47,340 bases of DNA, from positions 1 to 47,340 of the IMG/VR virus record IMGVR_UViG_3300025568_000006; one strand, given 5' to 3'. Shown piece after piece: positions 8,214 to 16,882 of this stretch (position 1 is the first letter of the stretch; every line of letters begins with the position of its first letter). Under the pieces are notes generated by a model, which worked only from the letters and a program-made list of their open reading frames with translations, did not search any database and had not been told where the DNA came from. Source of the DNA: a virus. Made by a program: the position numbers and the translations under genes.

Positions 8214-8300
8214 ATGACTCAGAGGCGCGGATACAAGCAGCGGCTGGGCGGGAGGGCACCCGCCCGCCTGGTCGCTGCCCGCGTGTCGCTAGGAGGGTAA
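8214..8300 (+). CDS. Very small basic ORF after the capsid gene (28 aa)
   Basis: ATG 8214 to TAA 8298-8300 encodes 28 residues, beginning MTQRRGYKQRLGGRAPARLV. The gap between the capsid gene and the next gene is 98 bases and this frame fills it, ending one base before the next ATG. The Arg/Gly-rich sequence is not repetitive. A strong hairpin (8246-8265) lies inside it, so the stretch may instead be an RNA control element. No strong ribosome-binding site is seen. Confidence 0.4.
   Translation: MTQRRGYKQRLGGRAPARLVAARVSLGG
8246..8265 (+). other. GC-rich hairpin after the capsid gene
   Basis: GGGCGGG (8246-8252) pairs perfectly with CCCGCCC (8259-8265) around a 6-base loop AGGGCA. There is no T-run, so it is not a full terminator. 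Directly after the major capsid gene such a structure could protect the capsid message 3' end or lower downstream transcription, matching the lower need for connector proteins. Confidence 0.55.
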
Positions 8301-8301
8301 G

Positions 8302-8643
8302 ATGGCCGAATACAAAATTGAAACCGACCAGGGAAAGGTCCGCCTGCTGATCTCCGACATCGGCGGCGCGGATGGCGCGTCCTTCTTGTTCGAGGATGAT
8401 GAGATCGCGGCCTTCCTGGCGCTGAACGAAAACAACATCAGGCTATCCGCCGCTGAGGCGCTTCGCGCGATAGCCGGTAATGAGGTGCAGGTATCGAAGC
8501 GCATCAAGTTCCTTGAACTGTCGACGGACGGACCGGCTGTGGCGAAAGAGCTTCGCGCTCTCGCTGAGAGCCTAGAGGAGAAAGCCGATGATGACATCGA
8601 GCCTGAAATCGCCTCCATGGCCGAGACTTGGATGCCCGAGTGA
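8302..8643 (+). CDS. Head-tail connector region protein (113 aa)
   Basis: AGGAGGG at 8291-8297 precedes ATG 8302. The product begins with a small beta domain (YKIETDQGKVRLLISDIGG, SFLFEDDEIAAFLALN) and continues with a helix rich in Ala and Glu (RLSAAEALRAIAGNEVQVSK). The FxDDEIxxFL pattern is one I associate with small head-tail adaptor genes following the capsid gene. Its stop codon overlaps the GTG of the next gene. Function is inferred from place and pattern. Confidence 0.65.
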   Translation: MAEYKIETDQGKVRLLISDIGGADGASFLFEDDEIAAFLALNENNIRLSAAEALRAIAGNEVQVSKRIKFLELSTDGPAVAKELRALAESLEEKADDDIEPEIASMAETWMPE

Positions 8644-9050
8644 CGCCGCGAAAACTTGTACAGTCAGGTATCAGCGGGCCGGGACAGGAAGTCTTTCCCG
8701 AGCAAGCGAAGCAGCAGGCTCGCAACATCGCGCTGATCGACAAAGCCGCGCAACGGTTCGTGAATGAACCCGTCGATGATGGCGGCGGCGAGTTCAACGC
8801 GAAATGGGTAGCGTCGGGCGAACCCATCGACGGCCGCGTTGACGCTATCGGATCGCTATCAGGCCGCAGCCGCATCTTCGCTGAGTCGGTGCTGGAGGCT
8901 ACCACCCATGTCATCACGCTTGATCCCGAAGCAACCGTGAACGTAGCCGACCGGATCGAAATGCACGGGCGGATGTACATTCTCCTGTCCGAGGGCTTCA
9001 ACTCAGAGCAGGCTTCAGTCCAATACCAGGCTAGGGAGTTGACGCCGTAA
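8640..9050 (+). CDS. Head closure / head-tail stopper-like protein
   Basis: GTG 8640 overlaps the previous stop (GTGA), giving 136 residues; a TTG at 8628 is also in frame. The second half reads as a beta barrel: STHVI-like segment ATTHVITLDPEATVNVADRI followed by EMHGRMYILLSEGFNSEQ, resembling stopper proteins that bind the underside of the connector and seal the filled head. The family match is from pattern and position only. The last base is shared with the ATG of the next gene (TAATG). Confidence 0.6.
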   Translation: MTPRKLVQSGISGPGQEVFPEQAKQQARNIALIDKAAQRFVNEPVDDGGGEFNAKWVASGEPIDGRVDAIGSLSGRSRIFAESVLEATTHVITLDPEATVNVADRIEMHGRMYILLSEGFNSEQASVQYQARELTP

Positions 9051-9367
9051 TGAGACTTGAGGCAGAGGTAACGGTCCCGCTCGATGAGCGCCGCAGCGTA
9101 TGGATCCATCTAGTCGCACTGGACGTGGAGCCTGACGACATCGAACGGGCCGCATCCGCTCTAGCGGAGCAGACTACCGCCCAGGCTCTAGCCGCCTACC
9201 AGCACGCTAGCGAGCATGCCCCGGTGGCCCCCGACGCAGCGGCTGTGCTTAGTCGCGCGGGGGTGCGATCTGGAGGCCACCCATCGGGCCTAGCGCCGAG
9301 CGAACGCCCTCCGCGCGAAGATGACCCGGAATCAATGCAGACGTTTGGTGATGATGATGCTGACTAG
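9050..9367 (+). CDS. Hypothetical protein in connector region (105 aa)
   Basis: The frame starts at ATG 9050, overlapping the previous TAA. Residues 1-60 form a likely beta strand and helix (MRLEAEVTVPLDERRSVWIH, then ALAEQTTAQALAAYQHA), and the rest is low-complexity Pro/Asp/Glu-rich, ending FGDDDAD. The C-terminal end overlaps the start of the next gene by 11 bases. I do not recognise the family; the location suggests a minor head-tail joining role. Confidence 0.6.
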   Translation: MRLEAEVTVPLDERRSVWIHLVALDVEPDDIERAASALAEQTTAQALAAYQHASEHAPVAPDAAAVLSRAGVRSGGHPSGLAPSERPPREDDPESMQTFGDDDAD

Positions 9368-9665
9368 CAGGATACCTAGCATCATCGCAAGTTCGAGCAC
9401 CAGGGTAAGCCTTGCTGTCCGCCGCGCTGAAGCAAATATTGAGCGCCGAGCTAAGGCTAAGAGCCGGTATGACACCGGCAACATGCGGGGCGGATGGCAG
9501 AGTGAGAAGCTTGGCCCGTTCGACGGCATGGTCTTCAACCTTGTTAGCTACACGATCTACAACGAGTACGGGACTGTTCATATGGCGGCGCAGCCGATGA
9601 TCCGTCCGGCGGTCGAGGAGAGCCGCGAGGAATTTGAGCGCGATGTGAAGAAGGCTTACCTATGA
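9357..9665 (+). CDS. HK97 gp10-like tail completion protein
   Basis: ATG 9357 (ATGs at 9351 and 9354 are also in frame) gives 102 residues starting MLTSRIPSIIASSSTRVSLA. The pattern of a helix with ANIERRAKAKSR, the YDTGNMRGGWQ motif, strand segments and YNEYGTVHMAAQPMIRPAVE is characteristic of HK97 gp10-family neck proteins (DTG..R.s / YE.GT....qPf.rPA). They help join the tail to the head. It overlaps the genes on both sides. Confidence 0.85.
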   Translation: MLTSRIPSIIASSSTRVSLAVRRAEANIERRAKAKSRYDTGNMRGGWQSEKLGPFDGMVFNLVSYTIYNEYGTVHMAAQPMIRPAVEESREEFERDVKKAYL

Positions 9666-10060
9666 ACCCTGTCCGTAAAGCTCTCTCAGAAATCTTGAAG
9701 GAAGACGCACAGCTGAAAGCCCTGGCGACCAGCGGGGTATTTCATCGAAAGGTTCCGAGCAAAACCGCTCGGCCTTATGTCATCTTCCATAAGTCGTCAG
9801 GCGTTCCAACGTGGGCCTTTGATGGGCCGTCGATGGACAAAGACGTCTGGCTGGTCAAGGGTGTCGCTGACGACCGCGATGAGGCGGAGGACATCGACGC
9901 GCGCTGTAAGGCTCTGCTGAACGGCGCAACCCTGAACATAGAAGGAAAGGACCACCAGGACTTACGCCATATCAACGATGTTGACTATGACGAGATCTTG
10001 GATGGTGAGCGTGTTAACCATGTCGGTGCTGAGTACAAGCTCGACTCAGAAGAAGAATGA
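9662..10060 (+). CDS. Tail terminator-like protein
   Basis: The 132-residue product starts at ATG 9662, overlapping the previous stop. It has the layout of the DUF3168/tail terminator group: an N-terminal helix (VRKALSEILKEDAQLKAL), the strand GVFHRKVPSKTARPYVIFHK, a VWLVKGVAD strand, DARCKALLNGATLN helix and a closing strand. Such proteins form a hexameric ring that ends tail tube growth. AAGGAGG after its stop belongs to the next gene. Confidence 0.75.
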   Translation: MNPVRKALSEILKEDAQLKALATSGVFHRKVPSKTARPYVIFHKSSGVPTWAFDGPSMDKDVWLVKGVADDRDEAEDIDARCKALLNGATLNIEGKDHQDLRHINDVDYDEILDGERVNHVGAEYKLDSEEE

Positions 10061-10073
10061 AGGAGGTAAGAAC

Positions 10074-10421
10074 ATGGCCAGAGTAAAGGCCAGGGTCAAG
10101 AACAAGACCAACCGAAGCCAGCTTGGCGTTCCGGCGCGTAAGACCGCCGACGTCAAGGTTTTGGGCGAGCAGTTGCACCGCATGGTCCAGCGCGGTGCCG
10201 TCGAAGTGATAGGCGAGCCAAAGCCCGTCGATCCCGCCGATGAGGCGTCCAAGGTTGAAGTGCTGGAAGACAGCCAGGCCGCTTCCGAGGAGAAGAAGGT
10301 AGCCGAGGAAGAGAAGAAGGCAGCCGAGGAGAAGGCGGCAGCCGACAAGAAGGCCGAGGAAGAGACCGCTGCGAAGAAGGCCGAGGAAGAAGCCGCTTCG
10401 CGGGGCGGCGGAAGGAGATAG
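10074..10421 (+). CDS. Lys/Glu/Ala-rich tail-region protein (115 aa)
   Basis: AAGGAGG at 10060-10066 fixes the start at ATG 10074. Residues 1-50 are a small basic domain (VKARVKNKTNRSQLGVPARK, KVLGEQLHRMVQRGAVEVI) resembling a short FluMu-type or tail-gene leader domain. Residues 60-108 are an uninterrupted Glu/Lys/Ala repeat able to form one long charged helix, and the end is GGGRR. The function is not known. It lies between tail terminator and tail tube genes. Confidence 0.7.
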   Translation: MARVKARVKNKTNRSQLGVPARKTADVKVLGEQLHRMVQRGAVEVIGEPKPVDPADEASKVEVLEDSQAASEEKKVAEEEKKAAEEKAAADKKAEEETAAKKAEEEAASRGGGRR

Positions 10422-10424
10422 GAC

Positions 10425-10892
10425 ATGGCCAAAGAGGTACTCAAGAAGCCTGTCATCACCATCGACGGAACGGACCTGACCAACAGGATCAGCCAGGTCA
10501 CCATCGACCTGCCCGACGATGAGGTTGACGTAACGGCGTTCGGGAGCGACTTCAAAGAGACCGAGATGGGAATGCGTGACGCCTCCATGGGCTTCAACGT
10601 GTTCCAGGACTTTTCGGCCTCGATGGTGGACGCCACTCTGTGGCCGCTCAAGAACGAATCCAAAAAGTTCATCACCTCAGTTCAGGCCCGCCAGGGGGAA
10701 GTGTCGGCAACGAACCCCGTGTACGTCATGGCGGGCAAGCTCTTCAACTACAACCCGCTGTCGGGTTCTGTTGGGGAGGCCAGCACCACCGAGCCGACGA
10801 TCAAAAACATCACCGACTTGGGCGTGATCCGCTGCACGTCCGCGTTGGAAGTCGAAGAAGCGGAAGAAGAACTGGAAGAAGCAATCGAATAG
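10425..10892 (+). CDS. Major tail tube protein
   Basis: This 155-residue protein begins KEVLKKPVITIDGTDLTNRI and continues with DLPDDEVDVTAFGSDFKETE and ASMGFNVFQDFSASMVDATL, the ordered strands expected of the tail tube fold, and ends with an acidic tail (EEAEEELEEAIE). Position just before the chaperone pair and tape measure fits. The tube protein forms stacked hexamer rings around the tape measure. The ATG follows a GGAAGGAG site at about 10410. Confidence 0.85.
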   Translation: MAKEVLKKPVITIDGTDLTNRISQVTIDLPDDEVDVTAFGSDFKETEMGMRDASMGFNVFQDFSASMVDATLWPLKNESKKFITSVQARQGEVSATNPVYVMAGKLFNYNPLSGSVGEASTTEPTIKNITDLGVIRCTSALEVEEAEEELEEAIE

Positions 10893-10932
10893 CCAGCCGC
10901 AAGGTTGAGCTAACTACAACAAAGGAGAAGTC

Positions 10933-11388
10933 ATGGGTGCACCATCAGATACGCCGAGTATGCCAACCCCCGGTGAGACGGCGAAGGCTGTCCAGAAGGG
11001 CGAGTTGCCCGCTGGCTCAGTCGAGCAGATCCTGGAGGCGGCTCCAAAGGACATCGTGCACAAGGTGCTCGACGTTCCCGAGTGGGGCTATTCCATCAAG
11101 ATCAAGTCAGCCACCGCCGCCGAGTCCGCCGCCGTCAAGCAGCGTGGCATCGGATTCAAGGGAGAGGAGACCACGGTCGCCTGGGCGGAGATGGAGATCA
11201 TGCAGTTCCAGCTGGGCGTGGAGGGACCGAAGTTCTCTGAGGAGAACGTTCGCCAACTCCACCTCAGCTCAGGTCCTGGCTTTGCCAGGGTGATCGACGC
11301 TCTGGACGAGATCAGCAAGATTGACAAGGAGAAGTTGCGCAAAGCGCGCGAAGAATTTCCAGGAGACCAACAGCAGTCTGAGGCTTGA
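10933..11388 (+). CDS. Tail assembly chaperone, gpG-like
   Basis: AAAGGAG at 10920-10926 precedes ATG 10933. The 151-residue product has a Pro-rich leader, a strand region (VLDVPEWGYSIKIKSATAAE) and helices with EMEIMQFQLGVEGPKFSEEN, similar to the first of the two tail chaperones found before tape measure genes. Its 3' end overlaps an open +1 frame (from 11294) that encodes the typical second chaperone domain, so part of the ribosomes probably shift frame here to make a longer gpGT-like protein. Confidence 0.8.
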   Translation: MGAPSDTPSMPTPGETAKAVQKGELPAGSVEQILEAAPKDIVHKVLDVPEWGYSIKIKSATAAESAAVKQRGIGFKGEETTVAWAEMEIMQFQLGVEGPKFSEENVRQLHLSSGPGFARVIDALDEISKIDKEKLRKAREEFPGDQQQSEA

Positions 11389-11554
11389 GTTCGAGCTAGC
11401 CGACTCTCTAGGCCGAACCCATGCGGAGCTAATGACCAGCATCAGCGACAGAGAGTTGGAACTGTGGCGAGTGCTGTTTGAAGTCCGCGCGGAAGAGGCC
11501 GAGAAGGCAGCCCGGCGCAAGCCCGGCTCAGACGCGAGAACGTTTGAGGATTAG
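11294..11554 (+). CDS. gpT-like frameshift extension of the tail assembly chaperone
   Basis: Frame +1 relative to the upstream gene is open from just after TGA 11291-11293 to TAG 11552-11554 and overlaps it by 95 bases. It encodes ...LRLEFELADSLGRTHAELM TSISDRELELWRVL then a short charged tail; the SDREL..W pattern is typical of second chaperones. No good ribosome-binding site or ATG is present at the front. A candidate shift site is UUU-C at 11356-11359, where tRNA-Phe could re-pair with UUC. A -2 shift would reach the same frame. The exact site is inferred. Confidence 0.7.
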   Translation, partial: STLWTRSARLTRRSCAKRAKNFQETNSSLRLEFELADSLGRTHAELMTSISDRELELWRVLFEVRAEEAEKAARRKPGSDARTFED

Positions 11555-14500
11555 ATGGAGCCAGCAGCAGTCCTAGCCGTAGTTGTGAAAGCGCGAGGGA
11601 TCGCGCCGACCAACGCTCAGCTTGGCACGGTTCACAAGAGCCTAGTCAAAGCAGAGGCGGCTGGGACTGCGTTCGGCTCTGGCATGCAGAAGTCCGCCTC
11701 ACGCGCAGCCGCAGCTGGTTCCGCGATGTCGAGCGCGGGACGGTCGATCAATAGGAATGTTGGCCTACCGCTCGCGGCTATCGGGGCGTTGAGCGCTAAG
11801 GCCGCTATCGACTTTGAGGACTCATTCGCCGACATCCGCAAGACGGTTGACGCGACTGAGCGGCAGTACAAACGATTAGAAACCGGCGTCAGAGGTCTCG
11901 CAAAAGAGATACCTATATCCGTCAATGAGTTGAATAGACTCGGCGGCGAGGCTGGCGCTCTTGGAGTCAAGCGGAAAGACCTGCTCGGCTTTATCAAAAC
12001 GGCTGCCGAACTTGGCACCACCACGGACCTGTCGAGCGAAGAAGCGGCTACGTCGCTAGCCCGCCTGTCGAACATTATGAAAACCCCGGCTAAGGCGTTC
12101 CGAAACTTAGCATCTACGTTCGTTGATCTCGGCAACAAAGGGGCTAGCACCGAGCAAGAGATCGCGATGATGTCCCTGCGGATCGCGGGCGCGGGCGCGA
12201 CGCTCGGACTCGCCGAGCATGAAGTCCTGGGTCTGTCCGCAGCCCTCGCAAATGTCGGCATCCGCGCCGAGATGGGCGGCTCGGCTGTGTCTAGAGTCAT
12301 GCTCCAGATGCAGGAGGCCACCGCCAAGGGCGGAGATGAGCTTCAATCGTTTGCCAAGATCAGCGGTGTGTCTACCTCTGAGTTCGAGGCGAGCTTCAAA
12401 AAGAGTGTTCCTGAGACTATCGCCTTGTTCTCCCGTGGCGTCGGCAAACTGAACAAGGAAGGTAAGCCGATCATCTCGACCCTGAAAAAGGTAGAGCTAG
12501 GCGAGAGACGTGTCGGCGACACCATCCTACGTATCGCAGGGAACACCAAACAATTCACTCAAGCGCAGAACGTCGCCAATGCCGAGTGGAAGAACAACAA
12601 CGCGCTAACCAAAGAGGCGAATAAGCGCTACGGGACTACGGCATCTCAAGTCAAACTAGCCATGGCTGAAATTCGCGACCTGGGAATCACCATGGGGCAG
12701 AACCTGCTACCCGTGATCGCGGATGTACTAGGAGTTATGGGTGACGTTGTCGGGGTATTCGCAGCCCTGCCTGATGGGGTGCAAGAGACCCTCCTCAAGG
12801 TTGCCGCTGTGATCGTTATCTTCGGGATCCTGCTATCGCTCGCGGGCAAGCTGGTGTCCGGCTACGCTGCTGTCGCCAAAGGCGTGATCTGGCTTACGAC
12901 CGCGCAAGCCGCCAACACCGCCACGACGAATGCCGCCGCTGCCGCGAATGCCCGGCTCGCGGTTTCCCTTTCCTCTGTTGCTGCCGCCCAGCGTGCCGCT
13001 GCTGTTGGCGGAGTAGCCCTGCCTACTGCTGCCCCTGTCGCACCAACCACGGTGGCAGGCGGAGTAGCTGGCAAAACTGGAGCAGCGCGGATCGCAGGAG
13101 GTCTAGCCCGCGCGCTTCCGTTCGCCCTCGCAGCTGCGGGTATCGGCAACATCGTTAGCTCGGCTGTTCAAGGTGATATGGAGGGTGCCGGCTTCAAGGC
13201 GGGCGGGGCACTAGTCGGCGGCATCGCAGGGGCGCTGCTAGGCAAAAGCCCGGCAGCAGCGGCGCTCGGATCGGCGCTCGGCTCATTCGTCGGCGGGGCT
13301 GTAGGTGATCTCTTTGGCGGTGGTAGTACCGAGGCAAAACATTGGGAGCAGAGCGTCAAGCAGAGTGCCGACAAAGTTAAGGTGTCGATGTCGGGAGCGA
13401 AGACGGCATTCAAGACGGCGGCAGGGGCACAAAAACAGTTGTCTAAAATAGGCCGTCACCAAGAGGGCGTCAGTAGCGCTATTGAAAAGGCTGAATCTAG
13501 GCTTTCCAATCTTCGCAAGAGCGACAAAGCCGGAGCGCCATCTGTTAGCCGAGCCGAAGAACAACTGGCTCGGCTCAAAAGTAAAGAGATCCGACTGACC
13601 CGTAGGCAATGGAGTCAAGAACGTTTGCTTGGCGGAGCCAGAAACAGGGGCAAACAGTATCTTGGCAAGCTGCGTGAGTCAGAGGTTGGGATGATCAGGG
13701 CGAAACAGCAAGGCGTGGAGGCTACCAAACGCCAGCTTAAGAAAGCCCGACAGACGCTTGAATCCCACACCAGAGAGGGCGCCAGTCTCAAGACCCTAAC
13801 TGAGGATGAAGAGCGCTTGCGGCGCAAGCGGCAGAAGGCGCGCTCTGCGGTCCAGTCGCGGACCGAATGGGAACGCCAACTCGCTAAGACGATGCGAGAA
13901 ATCGCAAACAAGTTCGGGCCGAAATACGCCGACCACCTGCGCGAGACCATCCCGCTTTGGACTCGGACTAAGGAACAAGTCAAATCGACTGAGCGATTCA
14001 TGAGGCGCTTGACTCCGGGCATCACTCCGCTGTCGGCGACCATGAAAAAATTTGGCGAATCGGGCAAAGGCTCTACCAAAGATGTAAAACGCGGCTTTGA
14101 AAAAGTGAAGGGCGCGTTAGGTCCGTTCCGAAGTGAATCGAGTACGCAGCTTGGCCGCGCCAAAGAGGACCTGAAATCATGGCGCAAAACTAGCGTCAAA
14201 GGCGTTGGTGTAGTCTCTGACAAACTAGGGACGTTCGCAGGACAACTTGGTATCAAAAATATTGCCTTTGGCATCAACCAGAAAGGCAAAGGCCCTCGTA
14301 AACAGACGGGCGGTATGGTGGTGCCCGGTTCAGGGACCGGCGACAAGGTGCCTCTCAACGCCATGGTTGAGCCTGGCGAGATCGTCCATGTTTTGAACAT
14401 GCGGGCTTCACGTGATAGGGCGAAGCTAGGAGCCTTGGAAGTGCTGAATCATGAAACGCCTAGATTCCCACACCGTGAACGCGCTGGGTTCCAGGTAGGC

Positions 14501-16882
14501 GGCGCGATGATCGACCCTGCTGGACCTGGGACAGGTGTGGTGAACCGAGCTATCGCTGACATCGTCGGGAAATGGTCTACCAAGTACAACGCTGCAATCA
14601 ATTACGGCTATGACCCCGGTGGAGGGCACATGTCGCCAGGCCACAACGTGACGGGTACGGCGACCGACACCGGGCCTGCGGCTGGCTGGGCGTCTGGCAC
14701 TCCCTTGTTCGAGCGCGGCCTACAGTCGATCCAAGGCAAGGTCGATCAGATTTTGTACGGGTCTCACGGTATCGGCGAAGCATATCCAAACCATGGCTGG
14801 GGCAACCACGCTCATATCGAGTGGGGCATGCACCCCGACGTTCAAGGTGTGCTGGGTTCGCTTATCAAGAAACTCGAAATGACCGGACCGGATGGCGCTC
14901 TTAAGGATGTGGGTCAGGCAACGCTCGACGCGGCTGTGCGTATGGCGAATAGCCAACTCAAAAAGATGGGAGGCATGGGAGGCGGACCTGATCTCAACCT
15001 CCAAGGCATCGAGGGTTCTATCGCATCGCAGGCCGCGCAAATAGCGAAGGCAACCGGCAGCCCCAAACGCTCTACCCTGGCGCTGTTCGAGGCTCTATGG
15101 GCCGAGTCTTCGATGGGCGCTTCCGCTCCTGGCAATGTCCTCCAAGCTCTAGGCGCAGGCGGAGCGCCTATCGGTTCCGCCGCCGAAGAGATCAGCGGGT
15201 TCCTCACCGGCAAGCCGCGCTGGACGGGGACGGCTGCGATCCCGCTCGCGAGATCCACGAACATGCCCGCCCACGAGATTGCGCAGGCTGTGCAGAAATC
15301 TGCCTTCTCTAGCGGCTCGAACTACTTGGCGCAGAAGCAGCCAGCGATTGAGACGATGTCGCAGTTCGGCCTCCAAGAAGGAGGCATAGCCCATATGGCA
15401 AAAGGTGGAGCCAAAGGCAAAGGCTCCATATCGAAAAGCATCCAGAATGCCCTCAAGGGGATGTCGCAAGGGAAGAAGCTGCCGAAATACCAAGCCCAGC
15501 TGAAGCGAGTAGGCAGAAGGATTGCCGGCATAGGCTTAGGCAGGGGGAGAGTCAACCGTCTTTCCGGCCTAACCAAGGATGCCGAAAAATATGCGGAGTA
15601 CGCTAGCAACGCTTCAAGCCTGACGACCCAGGATGAAGAGGGGAATATCTTCCAAGGAGAGTTCAAGGGTCGCAACGAGGGCGCTTGGTTGAATGAACAG
15701 CTAGGTGCTCTCATGGGTCTGCGCCGTGATGTAATCGCAGCCCATGGTGTTCTCCAGAGCCGCCAGATACCCCGTGTCGTCAAACTGCTTCGACAAGCTA
15801 AGAAACGTCTCTTGAAAGTTCGTAAAGCTATTCGCGAGGCCGAGAACATGAAGCTGCGAATAGAACGGAAAATCAAAGAGACGGAGCGCGCTAGGAAGAA
15901 GAGTGAGCATAAGCTTGAGGCAGAAGTCAAGCAGATAGAGCGGCAGATCGCAGAGGCTCGCCGTAACGTCCCGCCCGCGAACAAGCACAACAAAGCCGCT
16001 AGGAACGCAGCCAACAAAAATATCGACAATCTTGAGATCGCGAAGGAAGCCAAGAAGCGTGAGCTTGACCACTCAGGTAAGGGCGCTAACGACGAAATCA
16101 AGAAGATGAAGAGAAAAGTGCGCGGCATAGATAGAGCGCAATCTAGCCGCCGCCGAGTAGAGGGGACGCTCACCGGCAAGATCCTGCCCGGCCTGGAAGG
16201 CAAGCGCAAGGGGCTACATGAAACCATGGGGAGCTTGTTTGGGGATGGAGGCGAAGTACAAGGGGCTAGCTTCTACGGCCTCCAGCAAATTCAAGGAGCA
16301 GGAGGCCCAATAGATGCGGTGCCAAATCCGCCTCAGATTGGCACGCTAGGCGGCGAAGTATTTACGGTGCAAAATCGTCTGCGAGAAATTCGCGAAGAAT
16401 CAGAACGCGCTAAGAACCTTTCTCCAAAAGACGAAAGCACCGTAGATGAACTTCTCAACCTTGAACGTGAACTCAATCTCAACCTTAAGAAAGAAAACCT
16501 AGCTCTAAAGTATCAGTTTGGTGTACTCTCAAACTTCCCAGGAGTAGGCCAGGTGGCTGTTCCCGATGCCGTGGCGTATGCTGGTTCGTTCGCCAAGGGC
16601 GGGGTGATGGCTGCGGAAGTGGGCGAGAAGGGGCGAGAGATCGTTGTAGCGCCACAGGGAAGCCGTGTAATCCCCAAGCATGAGGCTACCGCTGCCTTAG
16701 GCGGCGGTGGGCCTACAATGCTTGTAATCAAGGAGCTCACCGTCGATGTCGAGAACGGCACCGCTGAGATCGAGACCGAGGACGGCAAGTTTGAGGCTGA
16801 AGTCAAGAAGGTAAACCGCAAGCAGAGCCGATCAGCTATCACGCCAACCCCTGGCGGGATCAGAAAGGGACGGAGACCATAG
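11555..16882 (+). CDS. Tape measure protein with embedded cell-wall hydrolase domains
   Basis: At 1775 residues it is the longest gene and sets tail length. The N-terminal part (to about residue 400) is the TP901-type tape measure domain (RLGGEAGALGVKRKDLLGFI, SLARLSNIMKTPAKAF). A hydrophobic segment lies at about 412-435 and a Gly/Ala-rich one at about 520-590. Long coiled coils follow. Around 1003-1098 a zinc-peptidase-like domain shows GGGHMSPGHN and later NHAHIEWG (HxH). Around 1168-1272 a lysozyme-like segment has LALFEALWAESSMG. The end GEKGREIVVAPQGSRVIPKH is common to tape measures. The hydrolase domains probably help the tail tip cross peptidoglycan. Confidence 0.92.
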   Translation: MEPAAVLAVVVKARGIAPTNAQLGTVHKSLVKAEAAGTAFGSGMQKSASRAAAAGSAMSSAGRSINRNVGLPLAAIGALSAKAAIDFEDSFADIRKTVDATERQYKRLETGVRGLAKEIPISVNELNRLGGEAGALGVKRKDLLGFIKTAAELGTTTDLSSEEAATSLARLSNIMKTPAKAFRNLASTFVDLGNKGASTEQEIAMMSLRIAGAGATLGLAEHEVLGLSAALANVGIRAEMGGSAVSRVMLQMQEATAKGGDELQSFAKISGVSTSEFEASFKKSVPETIALFSRGVGKLNKEGKPIISTLKKVELGERRVGDTILRIAGNTKQFTQAQNVANAEWKNNNALTKEANKRYGTTASQVKLAMAEIRDLGITMGQNLLPVIADVLGVMGDVVGVFAALPDGVQETLLKVAAVIVIFGILLSLAGKLVSGYAAVAKGVIWLTTAQAANTATTNAAAAANARLAVSLSSVAAAQRAAAVGGVALPTAAPVAPTTVAGGVAGKTGAARIAGGLARALPFALAAAGIGNIVSSAVQGDMEGAGFKAGGALVGGIAGALLGKSPAAAALGSALGSFVGGAVGDLFGGGSTEAKHWEQSVKQSADKVKVSMSGAKTAFKTAAGAQKQLSKIGRHQEGVSSAIEKAESRLSNLRKSDKAGAPSVSRAEEQLARLKSKEIRLTRRQWSQERLLGGARNRGKQYLGKLRESEVGMIRAKQQGVEATKRQLKKARQTLESHTREGASLKTLTEDEERLRRKRQKARSAVQSRTEWERQLAKTMREIANKFGPKYADHLRETIPLWTRTKEQVKSTERFMRRLTPGITPLSATMKKFGESGKGSTKDVKRGFEKVKGALGPFRSESSTQLGRAKEDLKSWRKTSVKGVGVVSDKLGTFAGQLGIKNIAFGINQKGKGPRKQTGGMVVPGSGTGDKVPLNAMVEPGEIVHVLNMRASRDRAKLGALEVLNHETPRFPHRERAGFQVGGAMIDPAGPGTGVVNRAIADIVGKWSTKYNAAINYGYDPGGGHMSPGHNVTGTATDTGPAAGWASGTPLFERGLQSIQGKVDQILYGSHGIGEAYPNHGWGNHAHIEWGMHPDVQGVLGSLIKKLEMTGPDGALKDVGQATLDAAVRMANSQLKKMGGMGGGPDLNLQGIEGSIASQAAQIAKATGSPKRSTLALFEALWAESSMGASAPGNVLQALGAGGAPIGSAAEEISGFLTGKPRWTGTAAIPLARSTNMPAHEIAQAVQKSAFSSGSNYLAQKQPAIETMSQFGLQEGGIAHMAKGGAKGKGSISKSIQNALKGMSQGKKLPKYQAQLKRVGRRIAGIGLGRGRVNRLSGLTKDAEKYAEYASNASSLTTQDEEGNIFQGEFKGRNEGAWLNEQLGALMGLRRDVIAAHGVLQSRQIPRVVKLLRQAKKRLLKVRKAIREAENMKLRIERKIKETERARKKSEHKLEAEVKQIERQIAEARRNVPPANKHNKAARNAANKNIDNLEIAKEAKKRELDHSGKGANDEIKKMKRKVRGIDRAQSSRRRVEGTLTGKILPGLEGKRKGLHETMGSLFGDGGEVQGASFYGLQQIQGAGGPIDAVPNPPQIGTLGGEVFTVQNRLREIREESERAKNLSPKDESTVDELLNLERELNLNLKKENLALKYQFGVLSNFPGVGQVAVPDAVAYAGSFAKGGVMAAEVGEKGREIVVAPQGSRVIPKHEATAALGGGGPTMLVIKELTVDVENGTAEIETEDGKFEAEVKKVNRKQSRSAITPTPGGIRKGRRP

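Noticed and set aside
10260-10400. Tandem DNA repeat in the Glu/Lys/Ala-rich gene
   Set aside because: The gag/aag-rich sequence reflects repeated codons of a charged helix without exact tandem copies.
15322-16227. Minus-strand ORF of 301 codons inside the tape measure gene
   Set aside because: Antisense shadow of a coiled-coil region; no domain and no promoter on the minus strand.
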